NCBI RefSeq assembly: GCF_001902635.1 | Contig: NZ_MJAO01000009.1 | Coordinates: 149,688-213,687, forward strand | Length of the DNA stretch: 64,000 nucleotides | DNA from: Serratia marcescens | GTDB lineage: Bacteria > Pseudomonadota > Gammaproteobacteria > Enterobacterales > Enterobacteriaceae | Direction: 5' to 3' | Shown here: positions 20,529 to 29,925 of the stretch, piece by piece | Numbering within the stretch: position 1 is the first letter of the stretch | Layout of the letters: every line of letters begins with the position of its first letter | The notes under the pieces: model-generated | What the model was told of the DNA's origin: nothing | The model's database searches: none | What the model saw: only the letters and a program-made list of their open reading frames with translations | Program-made: the position numbers and the translations under genes

Positions 20529-21492
20529 GCGTTACTCCCCTGCTTTCGCAGTTAACATGTCGTGTGAAAATGGCGGAGGCAAAGCCCGCCAAAACCCATT
20601 GATGACCCTCTTGCTGCGCGCCGTGCTGCCATGCCAACGGCAAGGTCGCCTCAGACGGCGCGGCCGCCTGAGTATAAGGCTGCAGGTTTATCAGCGCTTC
20701 AAGGCATTGATCCTGATGGGTAATAAGTAAGCGCACCACGCCGTCCCGCTGGCTAATCGCGCTCAGCTCGCCGCGCTGGATCAGCGGCGAACGGCGCAGG
20801 GCCAACAGCGCCTGGCAGTAACGTAAGGTGGAGTGGCTGTCGTGCTGTTGGCGGCTGATGGCCAATGCGCGGTGTTCGATCGCCACCTGCTGATACCAGC
20901 TGATTTCGCCGGCGGTGACCTGTTCGGGGGCTTCATGCCACGGCATCGGCGTTTGCGCGCCGCGCGGATCCTGCAGGCCGGCGGCGTGCGGCAGCCCCAG
21001 CTCTTCGCCCTGGTACAGGCAGATCGGCGCCGGCAACATCGCCAGCAGCGTCAAAAAGGCGGCGGCGGAGCGCAGGTCGCCCTGTCCCCAGCGGCTGACC
21101 ACCCGCGGCTGTTCGGCGTCGCCGGTGCTCCACAGGCTGTCCGCCAACGAGGCGCGGCGGGCGTGCAGCACCGCCACCAGCTTCTCCGCGCTGAACGGCA
21201 TCACGTCCAGCGCCAATGCACCGTGGACGAACCGCTGCGGCGCGGCCGCATTGCGAACGCGGTTGGCGTCATCAGCGTACCACAGCGTCAGCCCTTCGGC
21301 CGCCACCGTCGCCTCCACTTCCGGCGCCAGCGTCTGCGGCAGCAACAGGCCGTCGATCGACAGCGCTTTCAGATACGGCAGCGCCGCCAGCATGCCGTGC
21401 GCGTCGCCCACGCCGTCCCCGTTTCCATCACGGAAACTGGCCGGATGGATCCGGTACAGAGTGGGCTGAGTGGCGATAGGCATTGACGACAT
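20521..21492 (-). CDS. GH13-like protein lacking catalytic residues, first gene of the malK operon
   Basis: The protein has about 323 residues, against about 540-560 for GH13 alpha-glucosidases. Parts of that fold are recognisable: the first barrel strand [18 protein letters not shown] (residues 13-30), the block before and at conserved region IV ([10 protein letters not shown], 127-136), the [10 protein letters not shown] strand (158-167) and TPMPW (181-185), then a C-terminal beta domain. The segment with the nucleophile aspartate (region II) and acid/base glutamate (region III) is absent, and the usual NHD of region IV reads DAE. The reading frame is intact and overlaps malK by eight bases. 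It is therefore unlikely to be a hydrolase; a binding or regulatory role, or slow decay, are both open. Alternative starts exist at 21483 and 21516. Confidence 0.75.
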
Positions 21493-21851
21493 AAATCCGG
21501 TATCCCTGCTGCGCATGGCGTTGAAAATCAATAAGGCCGATAGTGCGGGAGTCGCCGGAAAGGGTAATCATCCGTAACAGGATTTTTCATGGGGGAGGAG
21601 ACGGGAGGATGAGAGAACGACCGCGGCGATGAGAAGTTCCGCGCTTAGGGCAAATCTGTGATCGGCCCGGCAAAAATCGTCCCCCTATTTTGTGCCTGAC
21701 GCCACAGAATAGAGCGCAACGTTAACTGGATCACACTCCTCATTCCAGGGGCGTAGAGGGGGGGAGGATGAGAATATGTCGCGTTGTGACCCACTATTAC
21801 CGCGAAACGTCTCTCCTTGATTTATGTGCCCACAAAAAGAAGGACTGGATT
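21493..21851. promoter_or_regulatory. Divergent maltose control region with MalT boxes and CRP-like sites
   Basis: The region contains several G-rich MalT-type elements. A perfect 11-bp direct repeat GGGAGGATGAG occurs at 21603-21613 and 21762-21772, with GGGGGAGGAG at 21591-21600 and minus-strand elements at about 21679-21685 and 21737-21742. Possible CRP half-sites are TGTGA at 21657-21661 and TCACA at 21731-21735. In E. coli the malE-malK promoters are activated jointly by MalT and CRP bound between them, and this layout agrees. Confidence 0.75.
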
Positions 21852-23045
21852 ATGACTCGCAGCATTACCCTCGCCCGCACGCTGGCGCTCTCGGCACTGG
21901 CCACTCTGGTGCTCTCTTCTTCCGCCTTCGCCAAGATCGAGGAAGGTAAACTGGTCATCTGGATCAACGGCGACAAGGGCTATAACGGCTTGGCCGAAGT
22001 CGGCAAGAAATTCGAAAAAGACACCGGCATCAAAGTCACCGTCGAGCACCCGGACAAACTGGAAGAAAAATACCCGCAGGTGGCCGCCACCGGCGACGGC
22101 CCGGACATCATCTTCTGGGCCCACGACCGCTTCGGCGGCTATGCGCAGTCCGGCCTGCTGGCCGAAGTCCACCCGTCCAAAGCCTTCCAGGACAAGCTGT
22201 TCCCGTTCACCTGGGACGCCGTGCGCTATGACGGCAAGCTGATCGGCTACCCGATCGCCGTCGAGGCGCTGTCGCTGATTTATAACAAAGACCTGGTCAA
22301 ACAGCCGCCGAAGACCTGGGAAGAGATCCCGGCGCTGGACAAACAGCTGCGCGCCACCGGCAAGAGCGCCATCATGTGGAACCTGCAGGAACCCTACTTC
22401 ACCTGGCCTATCATCGCCGCCGATGGCGGTTATGCCTTCAAGTATGAGAACGGCAAATACAATATCAAGGATGTCGGCGTCGCCAACGCCGGCTCGCAGG
22501 CCGGCCTGCAGTTCATCGTCGATCTGGTGAAAAACAAACACATCAACGCCGATACCGATTACTCGATCGCCGAAGCCGCGTTCAACAAGGGCCAGACCGC
22601 GATGACCATCAACGGGCCGTGGGCCTGGAACAACATCGAGCAGAGCAAAATCAACTACGGCGTCACCCTGCTGCCGACCTTCAAAGGCAAGCCGTCCAAG
22701 CCGTTCGTCGGCGTGCTGACCGCCGGCATCAACGCCGCCAGCCCGAATAAAGAGCTGGCGACCGAGTTCCTCGAGAACTACCTGCTGACCAACGAAGGGC
22801 TGGCGGACGTCAACAAAGACAAACCGCTGGGCGCGGTGGCGCTGAAGTCCTATCAGGAAGCGTTGGCCAAAGATCCGAAGATCGCCGCCACCATGCAGAA
22901 CTCGCAAAACGGGGAAATCATGCCGAACATCCCGCAGATGAGCGCCTTCTGGTACGCCGAACGCAGCGCGGTGATCAACGCCGTCAGCGGCCGCCAAACG
23001 GTGAAAGCCGCACTGGACGACGTGCAGACCCGCATCACCAAGTAA
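21852..23045 (+). CDS. malE: Periplasmic maltose/maltodextrin-binding protein MalE
   Basis: MalE delivers maltose and maltodextrins to MalFGK2 and serves as co-receptor for maltose chemotaxis. The 397-residue precursor has a signal peptide (cleaved after AFA) and a mature start [20 protein letters not shown] that is nearly the E. coli sequence. Sugar-contacting segments are present: [57 protein letters not shown] and the aromatic [12 protein letters not shown]. The start at 21852 follows AAGGA; a longer in-frame start at 21768 falls in the control region. It heads malEFG. Confidence 0.97.
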   Translation: MTRSITLARTLALSALATLVLSSSAFAKIEEGKLVIWINGDKGYNGLAEVGKKFEKDTGIKVTVEHPDKLEEKYPQVAATGDGPDIIFWAHDRFGGYAQSGLLAEVHPSKAFQDKLFPFTWDAVRYDGKLIGYPIAVEALSLIYNKDLVKQPPKTWEEIPALDKQLRATGKSAIMWNLQEPYFTWPIIAADGGYAFKYENGKYNIKDVGVANAGSQAGLQFIVDLVKNKHINADTDYSIAEAAFNKGQTAMTINGPWAWNNIEQSKINYGVTLLPTFKGKPSKPFVGVLTAGINAASPNKELATEFLENYLLTNEGLADVNKDKPLGAVALKSYQEALAKDPKIAATMQNSQNGEIMPNIPQMSAFWYAERSAVINAVSGRQTVKAALDDVQTRITK

Positions 23046-23078
23046 TGACGTAGTGCGGGATTAACATCCCCGAAATAA

Positions 23079-23177
23079 TTGGAGCTACACCGCGACGGCA
23101 AGTACGCACATCCCCGGGAGCATAGTTAGCTATGTGAGCGGGGTGAGCGGACGCAGCCAACAAAGGTGTAGCGTCAA
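23079..23177. repeat. Palindromic repeat in the malE-malF gap (shorter member of the 125-bp family)
   Basis: Outer arms GCTACACC (23084-23091) and GGTGTAGC (23165-23172) are inverted, with an inner inverted part around CATCCCC...GGGGTG and CATAGTTAGCTATG. The inner CATCCCCGGG and GGGGT elements resemble those of the repeats at 25748-25872 and 51630-51754, so it is probably a diverged or shortened member. In RNA it would form a long stem just after malE. Confidence 0.7.
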
Positions 23178-23227
23178 GTATGAAGGGGACAAGTGCCCCG
23201 CCGTTGCTTCACAGAAAGGAACGCCCT

Positions 23228-24805
23228 ATGCAATTCGCTCACGCCGGGACGCCTGCGCGTAAGAAATCGAAGTGGTGGCAAAGCGACGTGCTGAAATGGC
23301 TGGTGGTTGGCCTGTTCAGCCTGGTGACCTGCTACCTGATTGTGTTGATGTATGCACAGGGTGAATACCTGTTCGCCATCCTGACGCTGGTGCTGGTCAG
23401 CGCCGGGCTTTACGTCTTCGCCAACCGCCGCGCCTACGCCTGGCGCTATGTGTATCCCGGCATCGCCGGCATGGGGCTGTTCGTCCTGTTCCCGCTGATT
23501 TGCACCATCGCCATCGCCTTTACCAACTACAGCAGCACCAACCAGCTGACCTTCGAGCGCGCGCAGTCGGTGCTGATGCAGCGCCAGTTCCAGAGCGGTA
23601 AAACCTTTACCTTCGGCCTCTACCCGGCGGAAAACCAGCAGTGGCGCCTGCAGCTGACCGCGCAGGACAGTGAACAACCGCTGATCTCCGAGCCTTTCCG
23701 CCTCGACGCCGCGGCGCCGCATCCCCTGAAACTGACGGCGCAAAGCGCAGCGCCGCAGGGTGAACGCGCCACGCTGCGGGTGATCACCCAGAACCGCCAG
23801 GCGCTGAGCCAGCTGGTGGCGCAACTGCCCGATGGCGGCGAACTGCGCATGAGTTCCCTGCGCCAGTTCTCCGGTACCCGCCCGCTGTATGCGCTGGACA
23901 AGGACGGCAGCACGCTGACCAATAACCAGACCCAGGTGCGCTACCGCCCGAACGACGACATCGGTTTCTACCAGGCGATCAACGCCGACGGCGGCTGGGC
24001 GCAGGAGACCCTGAGCCCGGGCTATACCGTCACCACCGGCTGGAAAAACTTCCTGCGGGTGTTGCAGGACGAGGGCATCAAAAAGCCGTTCGTGTCGATC
24101 TTCATCTGGACCATCGTGTTCTCGGTGATGACGGTGATCCTCACCGTCGCGGTCGGTATGGTGCTGGCCTGCGTGGTGCAGTGGGAGGCGCTGAAAGGCA
24201 AGGCGGTGTACCGCGTGCTGCTGATCCTGCCCTACGCGGTGCCATCGTTCATCTCGATTCTGATCTTCAAGGGCTTGTTCAACCAGAGCTTCGGCGAGAT
24301 CAACATGATGCTCAGCCATCTGTTCGGTATCAAACCGGCCTGGTTCAGCGACCCGCTCACCGCCAAGAGCATGATCCTGATCGTCAACACCTGGCTCGGT
24401 TATCCGTACATGATGATCCTGTGCATGGGGCTGCTGAAAGCGATCCCCGACGATCTTTACGAGGCTTCGGCGATGGACGGCGCCACCCCGTGGCAAAACT
24501 TCTTCCGCATCACCTTCCCGCTGCTGATCAAGCCGCTGACGCCGCTGATGATCGCCAGTTTCGCCTTCAACTTTAACAACTTCGTGCTGATTCAGCTGTT
24601 AACCAACGGCGGCCCGGACATGATCGGCACCACCACGCCAGCCGGCTATACCGACCTGCTGGTCAGCTACACCTACCGCATCGCCTTCGAAGGCGGCGGC
24701 GGACAAGACTTCGGCCTGGCGGCCGCCATCGCCACGCTGATCTTCCTGTTGGTGGGCGCACTGGCGATCCTGAATTTGAAAGCCAGCAAGATGAACTTTG
24801 ATTAG
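23228..24805 (+). CDS. malF: Maltose ABC transporter permease MalF
   Basis: MalF is one of the two membrane subunits of the MalFGK2 importer and forms the maltose-binding cavity. The 525 residues (E. coli 514) include eight membrane helices and the large periplasmic P2 domain (about residues 95-280) characteristic of enterobacterial MalF. The EAA coupling motif [15 protein letters not shown] contacts MalK. The start at 23228 ([17 protein letters not shown]) follows AAAGGA; an in-frame extension upstream would run into the palindromic repeat. It lies 11 bases before malG. Confidence 0.96.
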   Translation: MQFAHAGTPARKKSKWWQSDVLKWLVVGLFSLVTCYLIVLMYAQGEYLFAILTLVLVSAGLYVFANRRAYAWRYVYPGIAGMGLFVLFPLICTIAIAFTNYSSTNQLTFERAQSVLMQRQFQSGKTFTFGLYPAENQQWRLQLTAQDSEQPLISEPFRLDAAAPHPLKLTAQSAAPQGERATLRVITQNRQALSQLVAQLPDGGELRMSSLRQFSGTRPLYALDKDGSTLTNNQTQVRYRPNDDIGFYQAINADGGWAQETLSPGYTVTTGWKNFLRVLQDEGIKKPFVSIFIWTIVFSVMTVILTVAVGMVLACVVQWEALKGKAVYRVLLILPYAVPSFISILIFKGLFNQSFGEINMMLSHLFGIKPAWFSDPLTAKSMILIVNTWLGYPYMMILCMGLLKAIPDDLYEASAMDGATPWQNFFRITFPLLIKPLTPLMIASFAFNFNNFVLIQLLTNGGPDMIGTTTPAGYTDLLVSYTYRIAFEGGGGQDFGLAAAIATLIFLLVGALAILNLKASKMNFD

Positions 24806-24816
24806 GGAGAAAAACG

Positions 24817-25707
24817 ATGGCCATGGTTCAACCCAAATCCCAGCGTCTGCGCCTGTGGATCACCCATATTCTGATGCTGTGTTTTATCGCCCTGATCATG
24901 TTCCCGCTGCTGATGGTCGTGGCCATTTCGCTACGCTCCGGTAACTTCGCCACCGGCAGCCTGATACCGGAACACATCTCCTGGGATCACTGGCGGCTGG
25001 CGCTCGGCTTCAGCGTCACCCACGCCGACGGCAGCGTGACGCCGCCGCCGTTCCCGGTGCTGCTGTGGTTATGGAACTCGATCAAGATCGCGGCGATCAC
25101 CGCCATCGGCATCGTGACGCTGTCCACCACCTGCGCTTACGCCTTCGCCCGCATGCGCTTTCGCGGCAAGAGCACGCTGCTGAAAAGCATGCTGATCTTC
25201 CAGATGTTCCCGGCGGTGCTGTCGCTGGTGGCGCTGTACGCCCTGTTTGATCGCCTGGGCCAGTACATTCCGTTTATCGGTCTGAACACCCACGGCGGGG
25301 TGATCTTCGCCTATATGGGCGGCATCGCGCTGCACGTCTGGACCATCAAGGGCTACTTCGAAACCATCGACAATTCGCTGGAAGAGGCGGCTGCACTGGA
25401 CGGCGCCACGCCGTGGCAGGCGTTCCGTCTGGTGTTGTTGCCGCTGTCGGTGCCGATTCTGGCGGTGGTGTTCATTCTGTCGTTTATCGCCGCCATCACC
25501 GAAGTGCCGGTCGCGTCGCTGCTGCTGCGCGATGTGAACAGCTACACGCTGGCGGTGGGGATGCAGCAATATCTCAACCCGCAGAACTATCTGTGGGGCG
25601 ACTTCGCCGCCGCCGCGGTGCTGTCGGCGATACCGATTACCGCCGTGTTCCTGCTGGCGCAGCGCTGGCTGGTGGGCGGCCTGACGGCCGGCGGCGTGAA
25701 GGGGTAA
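24817..25707 (+). CDS. malG: Maltose ABC transporter permease MalG
   Basis: MalG is the second membrane subunit of MalFGK2. The 296 residues (same as E. coli) hold six membrane helices and the EAA motif [15 protein letters not shown] for MalK docking, and end in LTAGGVKG. The periplasmic loop after the first helix ([19 protein letters not shown]) contains the scoop that helps release sugar from MalE. The ribosome site AGGGAGAAAA directly precedes the start. It ends the malEFG operon and is followed by a palindromic repeat and a terminator. Confidence 0.97.
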   Translation: MAMVQPKSQRLRLWITHILMLCFIALIMFPLLMVVAISLRSGNFATGSLIPEHISWDHWRLALGFSVTHADGSVTPPPFPVLLWLWNSIKIAAITAIGIVTLSTTCAYAFARMRFRGKSTLLKSMLIFQMFPAVLSLVALYALFDRLGQYIPFIGLNTHGGVIFAYMGGIALHVWTIKGYFETIDNSLEEAAALDGATPWQAFRLVLLPLSVPILAVVFILSFIAAITEVPVASLLLRDVNSYTLAVGMQQYLNPQNYLWGDFAAAAVLSAIPITAVFLLAQRWLVGGLTAGGVKG

Positions 25708-25747
25708 TTTGTGCCACTGCAGTGCGTTTGATGTCTTTCTTTATCTT

Positions 25748-25872
25748 TTACCCTATGGATTTCAAGCTACAGCCAGGCGACCAGTTCGCTCATCCCCGGG
25801 CGCTGACTTCAGTAAGTCACTGGGGTTAGCGAGTGCAGTCAACAGCGCTGTAGCTTGCAAGCCGACGGGTAA
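25748..25872. repeat. 125-bp palindromic repeat, copy after malG
   Basis: The unit begins TTACCCTATGGATTTCAAGC and ends with the approximate inverse GCTTGCAAGCCGACGGGTAA. Inner arms CGCTCATCCCC and GGGGTTAGCG are also inverted, so the whole folds as one long imperfect hairpin. It has the same length, ends and orientation as the copy at 51630-51754. Confidence 0.88.
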
Positions 25873-25889
25873 TTATAGCCTGTGTCTTT

Positions 25890-25914
25890 GGCGGCCTTTG
25901 GCCGCCATTTTTAT
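25890..25914 (+). terminator. Terminator of malEFG
   Basis: GGCGGCC and GGCCGCC pair around a TTT loop and are followed by ATTTTTAT. It lies directly after the palindromic repeat and six bases before the convergent psiE stop. Confidence 0.85.
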
Positions 25915-25919
25915 CGCGA

Positions 25920-26327
25920 CTATTCCCGTTTCAGCCGATCGGTATTGGCCAGATAGAGCGTCACCACCAATACCAATATCGCCGCAGCGTAGATCAGGGT
26001 ATCGATGGGATTTTTGTGGTCAACGATGATCAACCGGATAATCGCGGTAATGCCGATATAAATAAAATAGCGCAGCGGGAAATGATAGCCCGACTCAAAA
26101 TACTTGACGATCAAGGCGATAAACTCAAAGTACAGGAAGTAAATCACGATGCCTTCAATCAACAAATAAGAAGATGACTCTTCGCTGTTGATAAACAGTA
26201 CCTTCGCCAGGTGCACGGTTTCCTTGACCAGAAACACCACCAGAATCGCCGCCAGCAGCAGCAAACCCACGTTCAGCACCCGTTGCAACCCTTTCGCTAT
26301 CGTTATCGAGCGCGATGTTTTCGCCAT
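25920..26327 (-). CDS. psiE: Phosphate-starvation-inducible membrane protein PsiE
   Basis: The 135-residue inner-membrane protein has four hydrophobic segments (about residues 16-34, 57-75, 85-102 and 108-125) and the conserved core [38 protein letters not shown]. Its length is within one residue of E. coli PsiE. Expression in E. coli is raised by phosphate starvation through PhoB and lowered by CRP; no Pho box was confidently seen here. The molecular function is unknown. It is convergent with malG and divergent from wzi, at the E. coli position next to the mal genes. Confidence 0.92.
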   Translation of the reverse strand: MAKTSRSITIAKGLQRVLNVGLLLLAAILVVFLVKETVHLAKVLFINSEESSSYLLIEGIVIYFLYFEFIALIVKYFESGYHFPLRYFIYIGITAIIRLIIVDHKNPIDTLIYAAAILVLVVTLYLANTDRLKRE

Positions 26328-26552
26328 AAAACCTCTCTTTGAATACCGTTCACATTATCCAAGCGTACCAATATAGGCATTGTCTTAAAAATGAAGCCCC
26401 GCTGGAAAGCATTTTAAATCCCATTTATTTCATTAAGTTATAATAAGATGTTTCTGACTTATAGATTTGTAGCAAATTGAAATGTCAACTATCATGGGAC
26501 ACAGAGATCTTGACATAAAACCTATAACCTAGAATTAACAAGGGAATTCCTT

Positions 26553-27989
26553 ATGCGCGCTAAACTTAATGGACTGGTCGCAGCGGGCCTGTTTGCCTGT
26601 GCATTGTCCGGCCACGCCGCCGGCCTGGTCACGCCTGACAACGATCTGCGTAACGATCTCGCCTGGTTGTCCGATCGCGGCGTCATCAACGTCAGCCTGT
26701 CTACCTGGCCGCTGAGCCAGGAAGAGATCAGTTCCGTTATCGCGCAGGCCAAACCGGTGACCAATACCGAGAAAAACGTCATCGACCGCGTGCAACGCCG
26801 CGTCGATGCGTTAAAGGCCAATATCCGCGTTAGCGGCTACGCTTCTACCGACAAACCCGGCACCCCGCAGGGCTTCGGCCAAAACGAGTACGCCGACGAT
26901 CGCCTGACGATCGGCGCCGGTGCCAACGGCGAGTTCTGGGATGTGCGCCTGCAGGGCTCGGTAGAAGGCGATCAGCGCGTCAGCGACGGCTCCAAATTCA
27001 ATATGAACGGCTCCTACGGTGCGGTGAAAATCTGGAACCAGTGGCTCTCCTTCGGCGAGGTTTCCCAGTGGTGGGGGCCGGGTTACGACGGCAGCCTGAT
27101 CCGCTCCGACGCCGCCCGTCCGGTGGCCGGCTTTATGCTGCAGCGCGCCGACCAATCGCCGTTTGAGACCCCGTGGCTGTCGTGGATCGGCCGATGGCAA
27201 TACCAGCTGACCGCCGGCCAGCTGTCGCAATACAGCTCGGTGCCGCATACCAAACTGATCGGCGGCCGCCTGACCATGATGCCAACAGACTTCCTGGAAT
27301 TGGGCGCGTCACGCATCATGCAGTGGGGCGGTGAAGGCCGACCACAGTCCTGGAGCTCGTTCTGGAAAGGCGTCAGCGGCCGTGACAACGATGATTCAGG
27401 TAAAGGCAACGATCCGGGCAACCAGCTCGGCGGCTTCGACTTTAAGCTGAAGATGCAACCGCTGATCGGCATACCGGTCAGCCTCTACGGTCAATTGGTC
27501 GGCGAAGATGAGGCGGGCTATCTGCCGTCGCAAAACACCTATCTGCTCGGGCTGGAAGGCCACCCGGAATGGGGCCCGACCACCATCAACTGGTATATCG
27601 AAGGGGCCGATACCCGTTCGAATATGAGCCGTGAGAATTACGTGTACAGGCATTACATTTACACTGGCGGCTACTACCAGCAGGGTTACCCGCTGGGCCA
27701 CCCGATGGGCGGCGACGGTCAGATGCTGTCCGGGCGCGTAGAGCTGGTGCTGGACGATAGCCAGCGCTGGAGCACCCGCCTGGTGTACGCCAAGGTGAAC
27801 CCGAAGAACCAAGACTTCAACAAGGCATTCCCGAAATCCGATACGCTGAAGGGCATCCAGGTCGGTTGGGGTTACACCTTCCCGTCCCAGGTTAAGTTCG
27901 ACACCAGCCTGTGGTACACCGACAACGATCACAGCACCGCCGACGACGTGGGCGCTGGCGTCAGCTTCGAAGTGCCGATCAACCTGTAA
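26553..27989 (+). CDS. wzi: Capsule-assembly outer-membrane protein Wzi
   Basis: Wzi is an outer-membrane beta-barrel lectin that anchors group 1 capsule to the cell surface. The 478-residue precursor (Klebsiella and E. coli K30 Wzi are about the same length) has a signal peptide ending HAA. The conserved start LVTPDNDLRNDLAWLSDRGVIN, the block SFGEVSQWWGPGYDGSLIRSD, and GGDGQMLSGRVELVLDD agree well with Klebsiella Wzi. It stands alone, away from any capsule synthesis genes, in the slot that holds yjbEFGH in E. coli. The upstream region is AT-rich, unlike the coding flanks. Confidence 0.9.
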   Translation: MRAKLNGLVAAGLFACALSGHAAGLVTPDNDLRNDLAWLSDRGVINVSLSTWPLSQEEISSVIAQAKPVTNTEKNVIDRVQRRVDALKANIRVSGYASTDKPGTPQGFGQNEYADDRLTIGAGANGEFWDVRLQGSVEGDQRVSDGSKFNMNGSYGAVKIWNQWLSFGEVSQWWGPGYDGSLIRSDAARPVAGFMLQRADQSPFETPWLSWIGRWQYQLTAGQLSQYSSVPHTKLIGGRLTMMPTDFLELGASRIMQWGGEGRPQSWSSFWKGVSGRDNDDSGKGNDPGNQLGGFDFKLKMQPLIGIPVSLYGQLVGEDEAGYLPSQNTYLLGLEGHPEWGPTTINWYIEGADTRSNMSRENYVYRHYIYTGGYYQQGYPLGHPMGGDGQMLSGRVELVLDDSQRWSTRLVYAKVNPKNQDFNKAFPKSDTLKGIQVGWGYTFPSQVKFDTSLWYTDNDHSTADDVGAGVSFEVPINL

Positions 27990-28002
27990 TTTTTGCAGAC
28001 GT

Positions 28003-28029
28003 AAAAAAACCCGCCGCGGCGGGTTTTTT
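28003..28029. terminator. Bidirectional terminator between wzi and pgi
   Basis: AAAACCCGCC and GGCGGGTTTT form a perfect stem around GC, with A-run before and T-run after. It lies 13 bases past the wzi stop and 20 bases past the convergent pgi stop, so it can serve both. Confidence 0.92.
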
Positions 28030-28049
28030 ATTGGCATCAATTCAGGCGA

Positions 28050-29696
28050 TTAGCGCCATTCCTTGAAGCGGTTGATCAGCGCATTGGTCGAGCTGTCGTG
28101 GCTGCTGATTTTCTCGCTGCCCGCCAGTTCCGGCAGGATGCGGTTGGCCAGCTGTTTGCCCAGCTCCACGCCCCACTGATCGAAGGTGAAGATGTTCAGG
28201 ATCGCGCCCTGGGTGAAGATTTTGTGCTCGTACAGCGCGATCAGGCTGCCCAGGCTGAACGGCGTGATTTCACGCAGCAGGATCGAGTTGGTCGGGCGGT
28301 TGCCTTCAAACACTTTGAACGGCGCCACGTGCTTGACCTGCTCAGGGGTTTTACCCTGCGCCGCGAACTCGGCTTCCACCACCTCCAGCGACTTGCCGAA
28401 CGCCAACGCCTCGGTCTGGGCGAAGAAGTTGGACAGCAGTTTGGCATGGTGATCGCCCAGCGGGTTATGGCTGATGGCCGGCGCGATGAAATCGCACGGC
28501 ACCAGCTTGGTGCCCTGGTGGATCAGCTGATAGAACGCGTGTTGGCCGTTGGTGCCCGGCTCGCCCCAGATGATTGGGCCGGTCTGGTAATCAACCGGAT
28601 TGCCGTTGCGATCGACGTATTTGCCGTTGGATTCCATGTTGCCCTGCTGGAAGTAAGCGGCAAAACGGTGCATGTACTGATCATACGGCAGAATGGCTTC
28701 GGTCTCAGCGCCGAAGAAGTTGTTGTACCAGATGCCGATCAGCGCCAGCAGCACCGGCAGGTTTTTCTCCGCCGGCGTTTCGGCGAAGTGTTTGTCCATG
28801 GCGTGCGCGCCACTCAGCAGCTGCTCGAAGTGGTCATAACCGATGGACAGCGCGATCGACAGGCCGATCGCCGACCACAGGGAGTAACGGCCGCCCACCC
28901 AGTCCCAGAACTCGAACATGTTGTCGGTATCGATGCCGAACTCGGACACCGCTTTGGCGTTGGTGGACAGCGCGGCAAAGTGTTTGGCCACGTGCTGTTG
29001 ATCGGCGGCGCTGCTCAGGAACCAGTCGCGCGCGCTGTGGGCGTTGGTCATGGTTTCCTGGGTGGTGAAGGTTTTGGAGGCCACCAGGAATAGCGTGGTT
29101 TCCGGGTTCAGCGGCTTCAGCGTTTCGGCGATGTGGGTGCCGTCAACGTTGGAGACAAAGTGCATGTTCAGGTGGTTCTTATAAGGGCGCAGCGCTTCGG
29201 TCACCATGTAAGGGCCGAGGTCCGAACCGCCGATGCCGATGTTCACCACGTCGGTGATCGGCTTGCCGGTGTAGCCTTTCCACTCGCCGCCGATGACGCG
29301 CGCGCAGAACTGTTTGATCTTGGCCAATACCGCGTTCACTTCCGGCATCACATCTTTGCCGTCGACGACGATCGGGCTGTTGCTGCGGTTGCGCAGAGCA
29401 ATGTGCAACACCGCGCGATCTTCGGTGCGGTTGATTTTCTCGCCGGCGAACATCGATTTGATGGCGCCTTGCAGATCGGTTTCTTTCGCCAGCGCCTGCA
29501 GTTTCTCCAGGGTTTCCTGCGTGATACGGTTCTTGGAATAGTCCACCAACATTTGGTCGTTGAAGGTCGCGGAGAACCTGGAGAAACGATCGCTGTCCTG
29601 GGCGAACAGGTCGGCGATCCGTACGTCTTTCATCTGTGCATAATGTTGCTGCAGGGCTTGCCAAGCAGCGGTTTGACTAGGATTGATATTTTTCAT
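28050..29696 (-). CDS. pgi: Glucose-6-phosphate isomerase
   Basis: Pgi interconverts glucose-6-phosphate and fructose-6-phosphate in glycolysis and gluconeogenesis. The 548 residues (E. coli 549) contain the sugar-phosphate-binding block [20 protein letters not shown], the [13 protein letters not shown] loop, the catalytic glutamate in NMESNGKYV, and PROSITE-type signatures [16 protein letters not shown] and the C-terminal [13 protein letters not shown]. It is single-gene and ends at a terminator shared with wzi. In E. coli pgi diverges from lysC; here an antiporter gene lies between them. Confidence 0.98.
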   Translation of the reverse strand: MKNINPSQTAAWQALQQHYAQMKDVRIADLFAQDSDRFSRFSATFNDQMLVDYSKNRITQETLEKLQALAKETDLQGAIKSMFAGEKINRTEDRAVLHIALRNRSNSPIVVDGKDVMPEVNAVLAKIKQFCARVIGGEWKGYTGKPITDVVNIGIGGSDLGPYMVTEALRPYKNHLNMHFVSNVDGTHIAETLKPLNPETTLFLVASKTFTTQETMTNAHSARDWFLSSAADQQHVAKHFAALSTNAKAVSEFGIDTDNMFEFWDWVGGRYSLWSAIGLSIALSIGYDHFEQLLSGAHAMDKHFAETPAEKNLPVLLALIGIWYNNFFGAETEAILPYDQYMHRFAAYFQQGNMESNGKYVDRNGNPVDYQTGPIIWGEPGTNGQHAFYQLIHQGTKLVPCDFIAPAISHNPLGDHHAKLLSNFFAQTEALAFGKSLEVVEAEFAAQGKTPEQVKHVAPFKVFEGNRPTNSILLREITPFSLGSLIALYEHKIFTQGAILNIFTFDQWGVELGKQLANRILPELAGSEKISSHDSSTNALINRFKEWR

Positions 29697-29925
29697 AGCA
29701 ACACTCTTAGGCTTGAGAATAAAAATGACGCGTTTGTCCGATTGTAGCCTGTTCGACTGTGATTATGATCTCTTTTCTTGCGATAGGCGTTAACTGTCAA
29801 CGCATTGCCGCCTCGTTTCAGCTTTCACTCTATACTTTTGGCTAACGGCCTGTTATCGGGGTTGCCGAATTGTCATCAGGCTGTGTCATCGTTGCTCATT
29901 TCGTCATTTGAAAGGGACCTCGCTT

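Noticed and set aside
26510..26535. A TTGACA ... TAGAAT promoter for wzi
   Set aside because: The spacer is only 14 bases and the start would fall almost on the ribosome site, so it was not listed as a promoter.
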